Positions 1 to 7,295 of a stretch of 64,000 bases of DNA are shown piece after piece. Positions within the stretch are counted from its first letter, which is position 1. Every line of letters begins with the position of its first letter. The stretch is taken from the NCBI GenBank assembly GCA_035378985.1, contig DAOSUR010000012.1:1-64000 (forward strand). The letters run 5' to 3'. Position numbers and translations under genes: made by a program. The stretch is from Anaerohalosphaeraceae bacterium (GTDB lineage Bacteria; Planctomycetota; Phycisphaerae; Sedimentisphaerales; Anaerohalosphaeraceae). The notes under the pieces were generated by a model. It saw nothing but the letters and a program-made list of their open reading frames with translations, searched no databases and was not told the origin of the DNA.

Positions 1-547
1 GGGCATACCGCGCCGCCTTCTTCATATTCCCCACATCCGGCGCCACCACCGTCAGTTTGTCCAACTGCTTGCTCTTAAGATACTTGGCAATGACCGGCTC
101 GGCCGTCAGATGGTCCACCGGAATATCAAAAAAGCCCTGCAGCTGAGCGGCGTGCAGGTCCAGCGTCAGCACGCGATTGGCGCCGGCGGCCACAATCAGA
201 TTGGCCACCAGTTTGGCCGTAATCGGCACCTGCCCTTCATCCTTGCGGTCCTGACGGGCATATCCGAAATACGGAATCACCGCCGTCACCCGGGCCGCGC
301 TGGCCCGACTCAGACAGTCCAGAAAAATCAGCAGCTCCATCAGGTTTTCATCCACCGGCTCGCAGACCGACTGCACCACAAAGCAGTCCGTCCCTCGTAC
401 ATCCGTCTCCAGCTTGATAATCTTTTCGCTGTCCGGAAACCGCCAGATTCGGGCCTTCCCCGGCTCCTGCCTGAGATACCGGCAAATCCCTTCCGTCAAT
501 TCCGGATGACTGGTTCCGCCGAAGACAATCAGGGGATGATGAATCAT
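1..547 (-). CDS. prs: Ribose-phosphate pyrophosphokinase, N-terminal 182 residues (cut by window edge)
   Basis: Makes phosphoribosyl pyrophosphate from ribose 5-phosphate and ATP for nucleotide, His and Trp synthesis. The translation starts MIHHPLIVFGGTSHPELTEG and contains the family segments RIWRFPDSEK, YFGYARQDRK and VLTLDLHAAQLQGFFDIPVD; the last is the usual PRPP synthase hexamer/ATP region. The reading frame runs off the left edge, so the PRPP loop is not visible. The ATG overlaps the stop of the upstream glmU-like gene by four bases (ATGA), which implies translational coupling. Assignment is secure; only completeness is uncertain. Confidence 0.93.
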   Translation of the reverse strand, partial: MIHHPLIVFGGTSHPELTEGICRYLRQEPGKARIWRFPDSEKIIKLETDVRGTDCFVVQSVCEPVDENLMELLIFLDCLSRASAARVTAVIPYFGYARQDRKDEGQVPITAKLVANLIVAAGANRVLTLDLHAAQLQGFFDIPVDHLTAEPVIAKYLKSKQLDKLTVVAPDVGNMKKAARYA

Positions 548-1551
548 TTTTGTCCCTCCTTGGAATCACTTGCCCCCACTCGACCCAGCGTTGTAAAGGC
601 CCTGACGTCCTGCCCATCCGCTACCTGGGCCCCTTCGCCCACAAAAGCAAACGGCCCAATCCGGCAGCCCGTCCCGATCCGAACCGCTCCGCGAATACAC
701 GTAAACGGCTCAATCACCGTATCCTGACCAATTTGGGCGCGATCATCAATCCACGTATTCGGCGGGTCCACAATCGTCACCCCCGAGGCCATCAGCCGAT
801 TCTGAATCCGCTGCTGCATAATCTTGCCCACGACGGCCAGCTGGGCACGGCTGTTGACGCCCATTGCATCTTCTTCCGCCACTGCCGTGACCGCCGTCGC
901 CTTATGCCCCTCCGCCAGCAGCACATGCAGCACATCCGTCAGGTAATATTCCCCCTTGGCGTTATCCGGGCGAATCTTTTCCAGCCCCTTCAGCAGCAGC
1001 GGCGTCTGATAGCAGAAATATCCGGTGTTTACTTCCTGAATCTTTCGCTGCTCCTCATTGCAGTCGTTGTGCTCTACAATTCCCTGAATATTCCCGTAGG
1101 CATCCCGCACAATCCGCCCGTAGCCGCTCGGGTCTTTCAGCACCGCCGTCGCCACCGTCACCGCCGACTTCTCCGACAGGTGCTTGTCCAGCAGAATCTC
1201 CAGCGTCTCTTTGCGAATCAGCGGCGCATCCCCGCACAGCACAAGCGTATGCCCTTCAAACCCCTCCAGGTGCCTGCGGCAGCACATCACCGCATGCCCC
1301 GTTCCCCGCTGTTCGGGCTGCTCGACAAACTCCAAATCCGCCTGCCCCTGATACCGGCGGAGAATCTGGTCTTTCCCGTAGCCGACGACGACGTAAATCC
1401 GGCGCACCCCCACGCCGCGGCAGGCGTCCAGCACATAATCCAGCATCGGACGTCCGCACACCTCATGCAGCACCTTCGGCAGACGGGTATTCATCCGGGT
1501 GCTCTGACCCGCTGCCAAGACAATCGCCGCACATTCCGCTTTCGTATTCAC
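544..1551 (-). CDS. GlmU-like sugar-nucleotide pyrophosphorylase with a short left-handed beta-helix
   Basis: Nucleotidyltransferase of the GlmU type, expected to make UDP-GlcNAc from GlcNAc-1-P and UTP. The N-terminus has IVLAAGQSTRMNTRLPKVLH (signature GxGTRM-like loop plus PK), then VLCGDAPL and EVNTGYFCY. After about residue 230 there are only a few hexapeptide turns (VTIVDPPNTWIDDRAQIG, CRIGPFAFVG). At 335 residues it is about 120 shorter than full GlmU and lacks the region that carries the acetyl-CoA site, so the acetyltransferase function is probably absent. Start is GTG, with AGAAGG seven bases upstream. It overlaps prs by four bases, a neighbour pair common in bacteria. Confidence 0.85.
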   Translation of the reverse strand: MNTKAECAAIVLAAGQSTRMNTRLPKVLHEVCGRPMLDYVLDACRGVGVRRIYVVVGYGKDQILRRYQGQADLEFVEQPEQRGTGHAVMCCRRHLEGFEGHTLVLCGDAPLIRKETLEILLDKHLSEKSAVTVATAVLKDPSGYGRIVRDAYGNIQGIVEHNDCNEEQRKIQEVNTGYFCYQTPLLLKGLEKIRPDNAKGEYYLTDVLHVLLAEGHKATAVTAVAEEDAMGVNSRAQLAVVGKIMQQRIQNRLMASGVTIVDPPNTWIDDRAQIGQDTVIEPFTCIRGAVRIGTGCRIGPFAFVGEGAQVADGQDVRAFTTLGRVGASDSKEGQK

Positions 1552-1594
1552 CTTTCAGCCTTCTCTCTCTATCTGACTGTTTGAAATTCTTATC

Positions 1595-1665
1595 TACCCG
1601 GCCTGGACTCGAACCAGGAATAAGAGGACCAAAACCTCTTGTGTTACCGATTACACCACCGGGTA
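1595..1665 (-). tRNA. tRNA-Gln (anticodon UUG)
   Basis: On the minus strand the 71-nt sequence folds into a complete cloverleaf. The acceptor stem is TACCCGG/CCGGGTA, the anticodon stem AGAGG/CCTCT holds loop TTTTGGT (anticodon TTG), and the T arm contains GGTTCGAGTCC. The CCA end is not encoded. An ATTATAAT block at 1684-1691 lies just upstream, but no good -35 is visible, so it may be co-transcribed with the RNA at 1715-1911. It lies directly upstream of the glmU-like gene. Confidence 0.95.
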
Positions 1666-1714
1666 TCGCCCGCACACGGCAAAATTATAATACCTCGCCT
1701 GCCCTTTCGTTACG

Positions 1715-1911
1715 AAAGAAAACCCGCTTTCAGGCAACGATGCCGTTCACGTAAGTCGCAGTGGCCGCCTTCGAAACGGACCGACCGGACCCTGCCACGG
1801 GCTTGAGCTGACCATGCTGCGAACCTGTCAGCCCCACGTTTCCGTCTTCCGGTCTTTCGGGAAAGACCTTTCCAGACGGGTCTACCTACCCACCAGGCAG
1901 GGCTACAAAGA
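1715..1911 (-). ncRNA. Candidate structured non-coding RNA, family not recognised
   Basis: No protein frame fits this GC-rich block lying between AT-rich flanks. On the minus strand it follows a strong promoter (TTGAAA-16-TATAGT). The predicted transcript contains an enclosing helix CCCTGCC/GGCAGGG (about 1893/1795). Inside it are a nested hairpin CCGTCT..GGTCTTT-CCCG-AAAGACC..AGACGG (about 1836-1879) and a hairpin GGGCTGAC..GTCAG..AGCCC. Near the end lies GGCA-TCGT-TGCC, followed by GCGGGTTTTCTTT, which could act as a weak terminator. It lacks the GGAA tetraloop and AGCAG side of SRP RNA and the P4 motif of RNase P. Ends are estimates. Confidence 0.5.
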
Positions 1912-1917
1912 AGGAAT

Positions 1918-1945
1918 ACTATACAAATACTTTTCCCTTTTTCAA
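1918..1945 (-). promoter_or_regulatory. Sigma-70 promoter for the 1.8-kb RNA
   Basis: Minus strand TTGAAA (1945-1940), 16-base spacer, TATAGT (1923-1918). Transcription would begin near 1911, exactly at the left side of the structured block. Confidence 0.6.
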
Positions 1946-2104
1946 GTCATAAATCCTTCTTTTTTCAATCCCGCCTATTAATAGGATATATCCTGTCTTT
2001 ATACCAAATTATAATTCTTGCAATAAAATCCCTCTGCCAACCATCTATAAAGGTGTTGTTGCTGAAGACCGATAAAAAAATCTTTTTTTGAAAGGAGTAC
2101 AGAA

Positions 2105-2710
2105 ATGTCTATGAAGAAAGCACTTACAGGTCTTACCATCTTGACAATTTTGGCACTTTTCGCCGCCCAGTCCTACTCTCAGCAGGGTCAGGGCCCGGAA
2201 GGCAGAGGCCAGCGGCGCGGCGGACCGGCCGGCCAAATGGAAGCCGGCCCGGCGGGCGGACCCGGCCAGCAGATGGGACAGCGCGATCCGGAACAGATGC
2301 GTCAAATGATTCAGGAACGGCAAATTCAGCGGGTCAAACAAGCCCTCAATCCGACCGACGAGCAATGGGCCAAGATTGAACCCGCTCTCAAGAAAGTCAT
2401 CACACTCAATCAGCAGACCAATATGGCCGGCTTCCCCGGACAGGGCTTCGGCAGAGGCCAGCGTCAGGGACAAGAAGGGCAAACCGAACAGTCCGCTGAA
2501 GAGCAGACCACCCTCGGCAAGGCCCGCCAGGAACTTCGAGCCGCCATTAACAGCGGCAATGCTGACACCATCAAGACCAAACTGGAGGCCTTCCGAAAGG
2601 CCCGCGAAGAGGCCCTCAAACAGCTGGCCGATGCCAAGAAAGAACTGAAGGCACAGTTGACTACCCCCCAGCAGGAAGCGGAATTGGCTCTGATGGGCTA
2701 CATTGATTAA
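2105..2710 (+). CDS. Secreted Spy/CpxP-like (LTxxQ) helical protein, Gln/Gly-rich
   Basis: Exported 201-residue protein. An N-terminal signal peptide (about residues 1-25, MKKALTGLTILTILALFAAQ then SYSQQ) is followed by a disordered Gly/Gln/Pro-rich stretch to about residue 60. A predicted helical domain follows, with two LTxxQ-like motifs (NPTDEQW near residue 80 and LTTPQQEAELALMG near the C-terminus). This matches the periplasmic Spy/CpxP chaperone type, although charge and length vary in that family. The start is supported by AAGGAG eight bases upstream. It is monocistronic: a strong hairpin terminator follows within 25 bases. Function in this organism is inferred only from fold-level resemblance. 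Confidence 0.7.
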   Translation: MSMKKALTGLTILTILALFAAQSYSQQGQGPEGRGQRRGGPAGQMEAGPAGGPGQQMGQRDPEQMRQMIQERQIQRVKQALNPTDEQWAKIEPALKKVITLNQQTNMAGFPGQGFGRGQRQGQEGQTEQSAEEQTTLGKARQELRAAINSGNADTIKTKLEAFRKAREEALKQLADAKKELKAQLTTPQQEAELALMGYID

Positions 2711-2730
2711 ATCCTCGGCAGGATGCCGAA

Positions 2731-2766
2731 ACGGCAGGCGGTCTTCTTTCCGCCTGCCGTTTTTTT
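2731..2766 (+). terminator. Rho-independent terminator of the Spy-like gene
   Basis: Perfect 11-bp stem ACGGCAGGCGG/CCGCCTGCCGT with an 8-base loop, followed by a run of T. Confidence 0.92.
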
Positions 2767-2852
2767 AACAGCACTTTTTCTCCTCCGAAACGTATCGTTT
2801 TCATCGTGAACGAAAAAGAAACAACCTTTTGACTGTCAGAAAGGAAACAGCC

Positions 2853-3068
2853 ATGAACGCTTTACTGAAGAAACTTGCGGTACTTTGTCTGGTTTTGGTG
2901 CTCGCTTCAGCCAGTTGGGCCGGATGCTGCAAAAGCAAATCGGATGACTCGGCCTGCGGCGACAACAAAAAGGCCTGTGAAAAGAAAGATAAAGAATGCA
3001 AAGAAGAAAATAAGTCCGACTGCCAGAAAGACAAGGGAGAAGCGGCATCCTCCGACAAAGCTGCTTAA
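2853..3068 (+). CDS. Small secreted Cys/Lys/Asp-rich protein
   Basis: A 71-residue protein with a clear signal peptide (MNALLKKLAVLCLVLVLASA, cleavage probably after ASWA). The mature part is short, highly charged and rich in cysteine (GCCKSKSDDSACGDNKKACE and further KKDKECKEENKSDCQKD). The cysteines are spaced rather than paired in a known motif, so metal or thiol chemistry is possible but not shown. An alternative reading is a lipoprotein, but the box preceding Cys (WAGC) is poor. The start at 2853 follows GAAAGGAAAC; an in-frame start 24 bases earlier is less well placed. No family recognised. It is followed by its own terminator. Confidence 0.7.
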   Translation: MNALLKKLAVLCLVLVLASASWAGCCKSKSDDSACGDNKKACEKKDKECKEENKSDCQKDKGEAASSDKAA

Positions 3069-3099
3069 CCCCCGAATCCTGCTGACAACACCCATACAA

Positions 3100-3138
3100 C
3101 AGTCAATCCTGCCTCCAATCAGGATTGACTGTTTTTTT
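3100..3138 (+). terminator. Terminator of the small Cys-rich gene, overlapping the dus stop
   Basis: Stem CAGTCAATCCTG/CAGGATTGACTG (12 bp, loop 8) followed by seven T. The stop codon of the convergent dus gene lies inside the second arm. Confidence 0.9.
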
Positions 3139-4111
3139 CAGGATAAAACTCCGCAAAGACCTGCTGAACCTGCTCCAATGTCTTGGCCTTCATCATCGCC
3201 ATCATTACTTGCTTGCGCTGCGGATGGCGTTTGCAGTAGCCCGCCGTAAACTTTCGAAAGTACGGAATCGCCTTCCGGGCCGGCCAGAACTCCAGAATCA
3301 TCCTCAAATGCTCTGCCATCACGGCCTTCTGCTCTTCCATCGTCGGCGGTTCCGGAAGAGGCCGACCTTCCCATAAAGCCCGAATTTCCTGAAATATCCA
3401 CGGATTCCCGATGGCTCCCCGCGCCACAATGACCCCATCAACTCCGGTGCCGTTCAGCCGCTCTATTGCTGTTTGGGCCTTCAAAATATCTCCGCTGCCG
3501 AACACGCACAGCGAAGGAAACCTCCTCTTCACTTCGGCAATCGTCTCCCAGTCCGCCGTCCCCTTGTATTTCTGCTCCACCGTTCGCCCGTGAATCGCCA
3601 GCATTTGCACGCCGTCCCGGGCTGCATTCTCGCAAATCGTCCAGAAGTCCTCCCGCGAAGCCTCGGAGGAATCAAATCCAATTCGAATTTTCATAAACAC
3701 AGGACATCGTACCGCCTCCCGCGTTCGCAGATACGCCTCTCGAATGACAGCGGGCTTTTGCATCAAAAACCCGCCGCGCTCTCTCCGCAGCACCTTCGGC
3801 ACCGGACAGGCAAAATTCAAATCAATCGCATCATACCCCGCCCGCTCAAACACCGCTGCTGATTGGGCCATCACCTCCGGTTCATTGCCCATAATCTGCG
3901 CAACAACCGGATGCTCCTCTTGAGAAAAAGGATAAAACTGCTTTTGACGGCTGGCTTTGGGATGCAGCGCTATCCGGTCCAGCATCACCCCCGTAAAAAC
4001 CAGTGGACAGCCGAACCGCCGGGCCAGGATCCGCATTGGATGGTCTGTATAACCCGACAGGGCCGCCTGAATAAACGGCACATCCAGTTTAATTACACCA
4101 AATTGAAGCAT
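3119..4111 (-). CDS. dus: tRNA-dihydrouridine synthase, DusB-like
   Basis: FMN enzyme that reduces uridine in tRNA D-loops with NADPH. It is a TIM barrel of 330 residues. Near residue 100 it has NFACPVPKV, holding the catalytic Cys of the N-x-x-CP motif, then KIRIGF, AIHGRT (phosphate/FMN site), ADWETI and DGVIVARGAIGNPW near residue 240. These match the Dus family. The N-terminal segment (AALSGYTDHPMRILARR) departs from the usual APMAGVTD. It is monocistronic and convergent with the small Cys-rich gene, whose terminator it shares at its 3' end. Confidence 0.92.
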   Translation of the reverse strand: MLQFGVIKLDVPFIQAALSGYTDHPMRILARRFGCPLVFTGVMLDRIALHPKASRQKQFYPFSQEEHPVVAQIMGNEPEVMAQSAAVFERAGYDAIDLNFACPVPKVLRRERGGFLMQKPAVIREAYLRTREAVRCPVFMKIRIGFDSSEASREDFWTICENAARDGVQMLAIHGRTVEQKYKGTADWETIAEVKRRFPSLCVFGSGDILKAQTAIERLNGTGVDGVIVARGAIGNPWIFQEIRALWEGRPLPEPPTMEEQKAVMAEHLRMILEFWPARKAIPYFRKFTAGYCKRHPQRKQVMMAMMKAKTLEQVQQVFAEFYPEKNSQS

Positions 4112-4214
4112 AAAAAGGACGGCTTCTTTTCCTTATCTGTCTCTTTTGAAAAGACTTACAATCCCCTCCCGCCCTGCTTTTCTCCAAAATGCTCACAAAA
4201 AAACCTTCTCCTTG

Positions 4215-4243
4215 TTGACGGAAGCCCTTTTTGCCGATACTAT
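4215..4243 (+). promoter_or_regulatory. Sigma-70 promoter of tRNA-Gln(CUG)
   Basis: TTGACG, 17-base spacer, TACTAT, ending 13 bases before the tRNA 5' end, as expected for a tRNA promoter. Confidence 0.8.
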
Positions 4244-4256
4244 CCTTGTTTTGCGT

Positions 4257-4326
4257 TGGCCCGTAGTGTAATGGTAGCACAAATGACTCTGGATCATTTA
4301 GTCGGGGTTCGAGTCCCTGCGGGCCA
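4257..4326 (+). tRNA. tRNA-Gln (anticodon CUG)
   Basis: A 70-nt cloverleaf. The acceptor stem is TGGCCCG/CGGGCCA, the anticodon stem AATGA/TCATT has loop CTCTGGA (anticodon CTG), and the T arm GGGGTTCGAGTCCC is complete. CCA is not encoded. With the UUG tRNA at 1.6 kb, both glutamine isoacceptors lie in this window. It has its own promoter and ends 16 bases before the stop of the convergent pyrophosphorylase gene. Confidence 0.95.
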
Positions 4327-4342
4327 GTTGACGGGGCTGGTC

Positions 4343-5773
4343 TTATTCCAGATACAACCTATCTCCCGGCCGGATAGGCGGCACCTTGTGAACCTTGGCC
4401 TTTACATCTTCCGCCGTTAAAGCAAACGAAGGGGCCATTTCCAGTACGCAGTCCGCCTGCCCATCCGATGTACGCGGCACCTTCACTCCGGCCTTTTCCA
4501 GCCACGAAGCCGCCCGCTCTATCATCATCCGCTCCGTCACCGCCGGACTGTCTTCTCCAGACGCATTCTTGACCGGGGCAAACTCTTCACTGCGAATCGT
4601 CTGAAGAATCACCGACTTTTCCGACAGCGGCAAAGCATCAAAAATAAAGGTCTCCAATTTAATCCCGCAGGGTTTATCCGGATTCACCTTTTTGCCGGTT
4701 GCCAAATCAATATGAGGAATCTTCTTAACCGCACGATGGAGCGGCAGGGCAAAATCCCCATCGGCATTTAGACGCTCGACAAACTCCCGACTGAGAATAT
4801 GAATCGCTATCGAACCCAGCTCAAAAACCAGGGAGCCATCTGGATTGCGTCGATGGGCCTGCTCATCCGGCAAATCGCTGTACTCAATCACCGTGACACG
4901 ACCGTTTACCAGACAGAAATTGCCCACTTTTTCCAGCGGATGCGCTTTGATAAGGGCCTTCGAGGACATTCCAGCCCCTTCCATCACATGCAGTCCGAGG
5001 AAAAGCGGGTCAAACAGCTGCACCAGCGGATTGTCAATCTGCCAGTAGCTCAAATACTCCACCCCCCGCTTTTTCATCTCCGCCAGCACGCCGGAACTGT
5101 ACAGGGCTTTCAGACTGCCCCCATGTCCATCCGGACTGACGGCAATCGTGTCCTTCTCCGCCAAGAATATCCGACCTTCAAAGTCGAAATTCGGCAGTGT
5201 CCCTTGCTGAAACAGAAAAACGGTATCCTTCCCAAGCCCGAAGTAATTGTTGGTCTCAAAGGTCTCGACCGTTTCCTTGTGATTGAGCGGGCTGGTCATA
5301 ATCAGCCACGGCAGAACCGCCCCATATTTCTTTCTCGCGGCAGCAACCGACTCGGCAAAAATGCGGAATAATGTCTTTTTCTTGATAGGAGATACCGAAT
5401 AATTTCCTTTCGGCCCGTCAAATCCGAGGCGTGTCCCCTGCCCGCCGGCAACGACAAACCCCGCCACTTTCCCTTCCCGAAGCAGTTTTTCCCCAATTTG
5501 CCGTGCTTGAGCATATTTTTTCGCCTGCTCGGGGGTCTGCGGAACAGGCGGATACGACGGTGCCGGCTCAAACTCCGTCGGCACAACTAACGGCTTCTCA
5601 TTCTTAACCGTTTCTCGTACCCATCGCGGTATATTCCGGACATCCAGTTGCTGGATTTGCTCCAGCAGCCGCCCGCGCTGCTCCAGCGTCAACTCCCCCC
5701 AAAACGTCAGCAAATGTCCCTGCCCAATTTCTTCTAAAAGTCGCCTGGTATTATCTACATCTATTGTTTTCAT
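4343..5773 (-). CDS. UDP-sugar pyrophosphorylase of the eukaryotic UAP1/UDPGP type
   Basis: Forms a UDP-sugar (UDP-GlcNAc, UDP-GalNAc or UDP-glucose) from a sugar-1-phosphate and UTP in the cytoplasm. At 476 residues it has the helical N-terminus typical of UAP1 (LLTFWGELTLEQRGRLLEQI). The nucleotide loop is near residue 108 (VAGGQGTRLGFDGPKGNYSV), followed by PWLIMTSPLNH, PDGHGGSLKAL and YWQIDNPLVQLFDP. Substrate choice cannot be read from motifs alone. The start is ATG with AAAGGA nine bases upstream. It is transcribed alone from a good promoter at 5.8 kb. With the short GlmU-like gene nearby, this organism may have two UDP-sugar pyrophosphorylases. Confidence 0.88.
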   Translation of the reverse strand: MKTIDVDNTRRLLEEIGQGHLLTFWGELTLEQRGRLLEQIQQLDVRNIPRWVRETVKNEKPLVVPTEFEPAPSYPPVPQTPEQAKKYAQARQIGEKLLREGKVAGFVVAGGQGTRLGFDGPKGNYSVSPIKKKTLFRIFAESVAAARKKYGAVLPWLIMTSPLNHKETVETFETNNYFGLGKDTVFLFQQGTLPNFDFEGRIFLAEKDTIAVSPDGHGGSLKALYSSGVLAEMKKRGVEYLSYWQIDNPLVQLFDPLFLGLHVMEGAGMSSKALIKAHPLEKVGNFCLVNGRVTVIEYSDLPDEQAHRRNPDGSLVFELGSIAIHILSREFVERLNADGDFALPLHRAVKKIPHIDLATGKKVNPDKPCGIKLETFIFDALPLSEKSVILQTIRSEEFAPVKNASGEDSPAVTERMMIERAASWLEKAGVKVPRTSDGQADCVLEMAPSFALTAEDVKAKVHKVPPIRPGDRLYLE

Positions 5774-5809
5774 AAAAATCCTTTAATCATGAAATCCAGA
5801 AAACGGCGT

Positions 5810-5837
5810 ATTATAAAAAAGGAAGATTGGTTTTCAA
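5810..5837 (-). promoter_or_regulatory. Sigma-70 promoter of the UAP1-like gene
   Basis: Minus strand TTGAAA (5837-5832), 16-base spacer, TATAAT (5815-5810), about 37 bases upstream of the start codon. Confidence 0.8.
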
Positions 5838-5897
5838 GAAAAGATTGAATCCGGGGGCAACTGAAATCAAAAAAATGCGAAAAATTAAATTTTTTTA

Positions 5898-5927
5898 TTG
5901 ACAAACTTTTTATGCGTCCGGTATTAT
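5898..5927 (+). promoter_or_regulatory. Strong sigma-70 promoter of the pseudopilin gene
   Basis: TTGACA, 18-base spacer, TATTAT. The predicted start of transcription near 5934 leaves a leader of about 300 nt before the pseudopilin ATG. Confidence 0.8.
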
Positions 5928-5933
5928 CCCTAT

Positions 5934-6242
5934 AGATGGGTAAGTAGGCAGAAAGGTATAATAAGTTAACAGCCATCATTTTTTATTATTTGTTGTTATA
6001 TTTTTTCATTCCTTTCTACCTGCCCCCCTTAAAAAAAACACTTTGGGATTGGCAGCGTCGGAAAAGCACCCTTTTAAGAACTTTCCAAATTTCGTGCGCA
6101 ATCCGGTCTGAAAAAACCGGTAGGATTTGCTCACAGAAAAGTGAACAAACGTCCCTGCGTAGGGGAAAAACTGCACTTATTGTAAGTGTTTTGCCGGATG
6201 CGCTCTGTCGAGCAAATCTTCAAAAAGTTAAGGAGAAACACG
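5934..6242 (+). promoter_or_regulatory. Long 5' leader of the pseudopilin gene
   Basis: About 310 bases between the predicted start of transcription and the start codon, with no convincing gene. It contains an early U-rich stretch and a small hairpin CCCT-GCGT-AGGG around 6154-6165. It ends with the ribosome site AAGGAG at about 6231. No riboswitch family was recognised. Confidence 0.4.
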
Positions 6243-7223
6243 ATGAAAAAGAGAGGTTTTACATTAATTGAGCTCTTGGTGGTCATCGCCATCATTGCGA
6301 TGCTGCTGGCCATCCTGATGCCCGCCCTCAACAAGGTCAAGAAGATCGCCATGAGGGTCGTCTGCGGCACCAATCTTAAGGGCTTGGGCAACGCCATGAC
6401 CGTGTATGCCAACGACTTCCAGGGTCAATTCCCCTGCCAAGGACAAGGGAAGTCTCTTATCTGGGACCGCTACACAGACCGCGTTTTCCAACAAACAAAT
6501 AACTTCGTGGATGGGGATCATATCACGGTAGGTGCCAGCTTGTATTTGCTGGTTCGACTGGCAGATTGCAGCCCAAAGTCATTTGTCTGTCCGGCAAGCG
6601 ACCAAGTCGAATTTAGCGGCAAAAACCCAAGCAACTATGATATTGTCGAACTTTGGGATTTCGGGCGCTATGACGGCGGGGCTGCTTACAATGCTGAAGG
6701 ACCGGAACGCTGTGTCAGCTATTCCTATCACCAGCCCTATATGGGGACTACAACAGGAGCTCCCGGACGTTATCGGGCAGATGATACCCGTTCTGCTGCC
6801 TTTGCTGTTATGGCCGATAAAAACCCATGGTATGACCCGAAAATCACAGAAACAACTTTTTCAGGCACAAACTTGATGAACTGTGTAGATAAGATTGGTG
6901 CTTATTGGCTAACCAAGTATAGTCCTTCCGTTGGGAATGTTCGTCAGAATCAGATGGTTGCAAACGCTCAGCCACACGAGCGGGAAGGTCAAAACGTTAT
7001 GTTTGCCGACGGTCACAACAGCTTCGAAAAAACTTCTGATGTTGGGATAAAAAATGACAACATTTACACTCCTTATTATCAAGCCAGCCCCACAAGCACT
7101 ACCCCTTGGCAGTGGCGCCAAGGGTTGACGCCGATTACACCTGACCGTCAGGGCACAGACGAAGCCCCAAAAGGCACCGAAGACTCTTTCCTTGTCAACG
7201 ACTTCGGTCAACAAGTTCGCTAA
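6243..7223 (+). CDS. Type II secretion/type IV pseudopilin-like protein with H-x10-DG tail
   Basis: The N-terminus MKKRGFTLIELLVVIAIIAM is a textbook prepilin site: cleavage after Gly5, Phe+1, Glu+5, then a hydrophobic helix. A PilD-type peptidase would process it and the mature protein would sit in the inner membrane or a pseudopilus. The 326-residue protein carries, near residue 260, HEREGQNVMFADGH. This resembles the prepilin-associated H-x9-DG motif of Planctomycetes and Lentisphaerae, here with ten residues between H and DG. Such proteins are usually found in many paralogous copies; the role of an individual one is unknown. The start is fixed by AAGGAG and by the prepilin motif. A terminator follows. 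Confidence 0.88.
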   Translation: MKKRGFTLIELLVVIAIIAMLLAILMPALNKVKKIAMRVVCGTNLKGLGNAMTVYANDFQGQFPCQGQGKSLIWDRYTDRVFQQTNNFVDGDHITVGASLYLLVRLADCSPKSFVCPASDQVEFSGKNPSNYDIVELWDFGRYDGGAAYNAEGPERCVSYSYHQPYMGTTTGAPGRYRADDTRSAAFAVMADKNPWYDPKITETTFSGTNLMNCVDKIGAYWLTKYSPSVGNVRQNQMVANAQPHEREGQNVMFADGHNSFEKTSDVGIKNDNIYTPYYQASPTSTTPWQWRQGLTPITPDRQGTDEAPKGTEDSFLVNDFGQQVR

Positions 7224-7245
7224 AAAACAAAAAATAGTCTCCTCG

Positions 7246-7277
7246 AAGGCCCTTTCTTTTGAAAGGGCCTTTTTATT
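7246..7277 (+). terminator. Terminator of the pseudopilin gene
   Basis: Stem AAGGCCCTTTC/GAAAGGGCCTT (11 bp, loop TTTT) followed by TTTATTT. Confidence 0.9.
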
Positions 7278-7295
7278 TACCCAGATTTTAAATTA

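Noticed and set aside
550..1584. Long plus-strand open frame opposite the glmU-like gene
   Set aside because: Arg/His/Pro-rich translation with no recognisable motif; it mirrors the well-supported minus-strand gene and is an effect of GC-rich codons.
1715..1911. SRP RNA, RNase P RNA or 6S RNA identity for the structured block
   Set aside because: No GGAA tetraloop with AGCAG side (SRP), no P4 motif (RNase P), and no single long hairpin with central bubble (6S).
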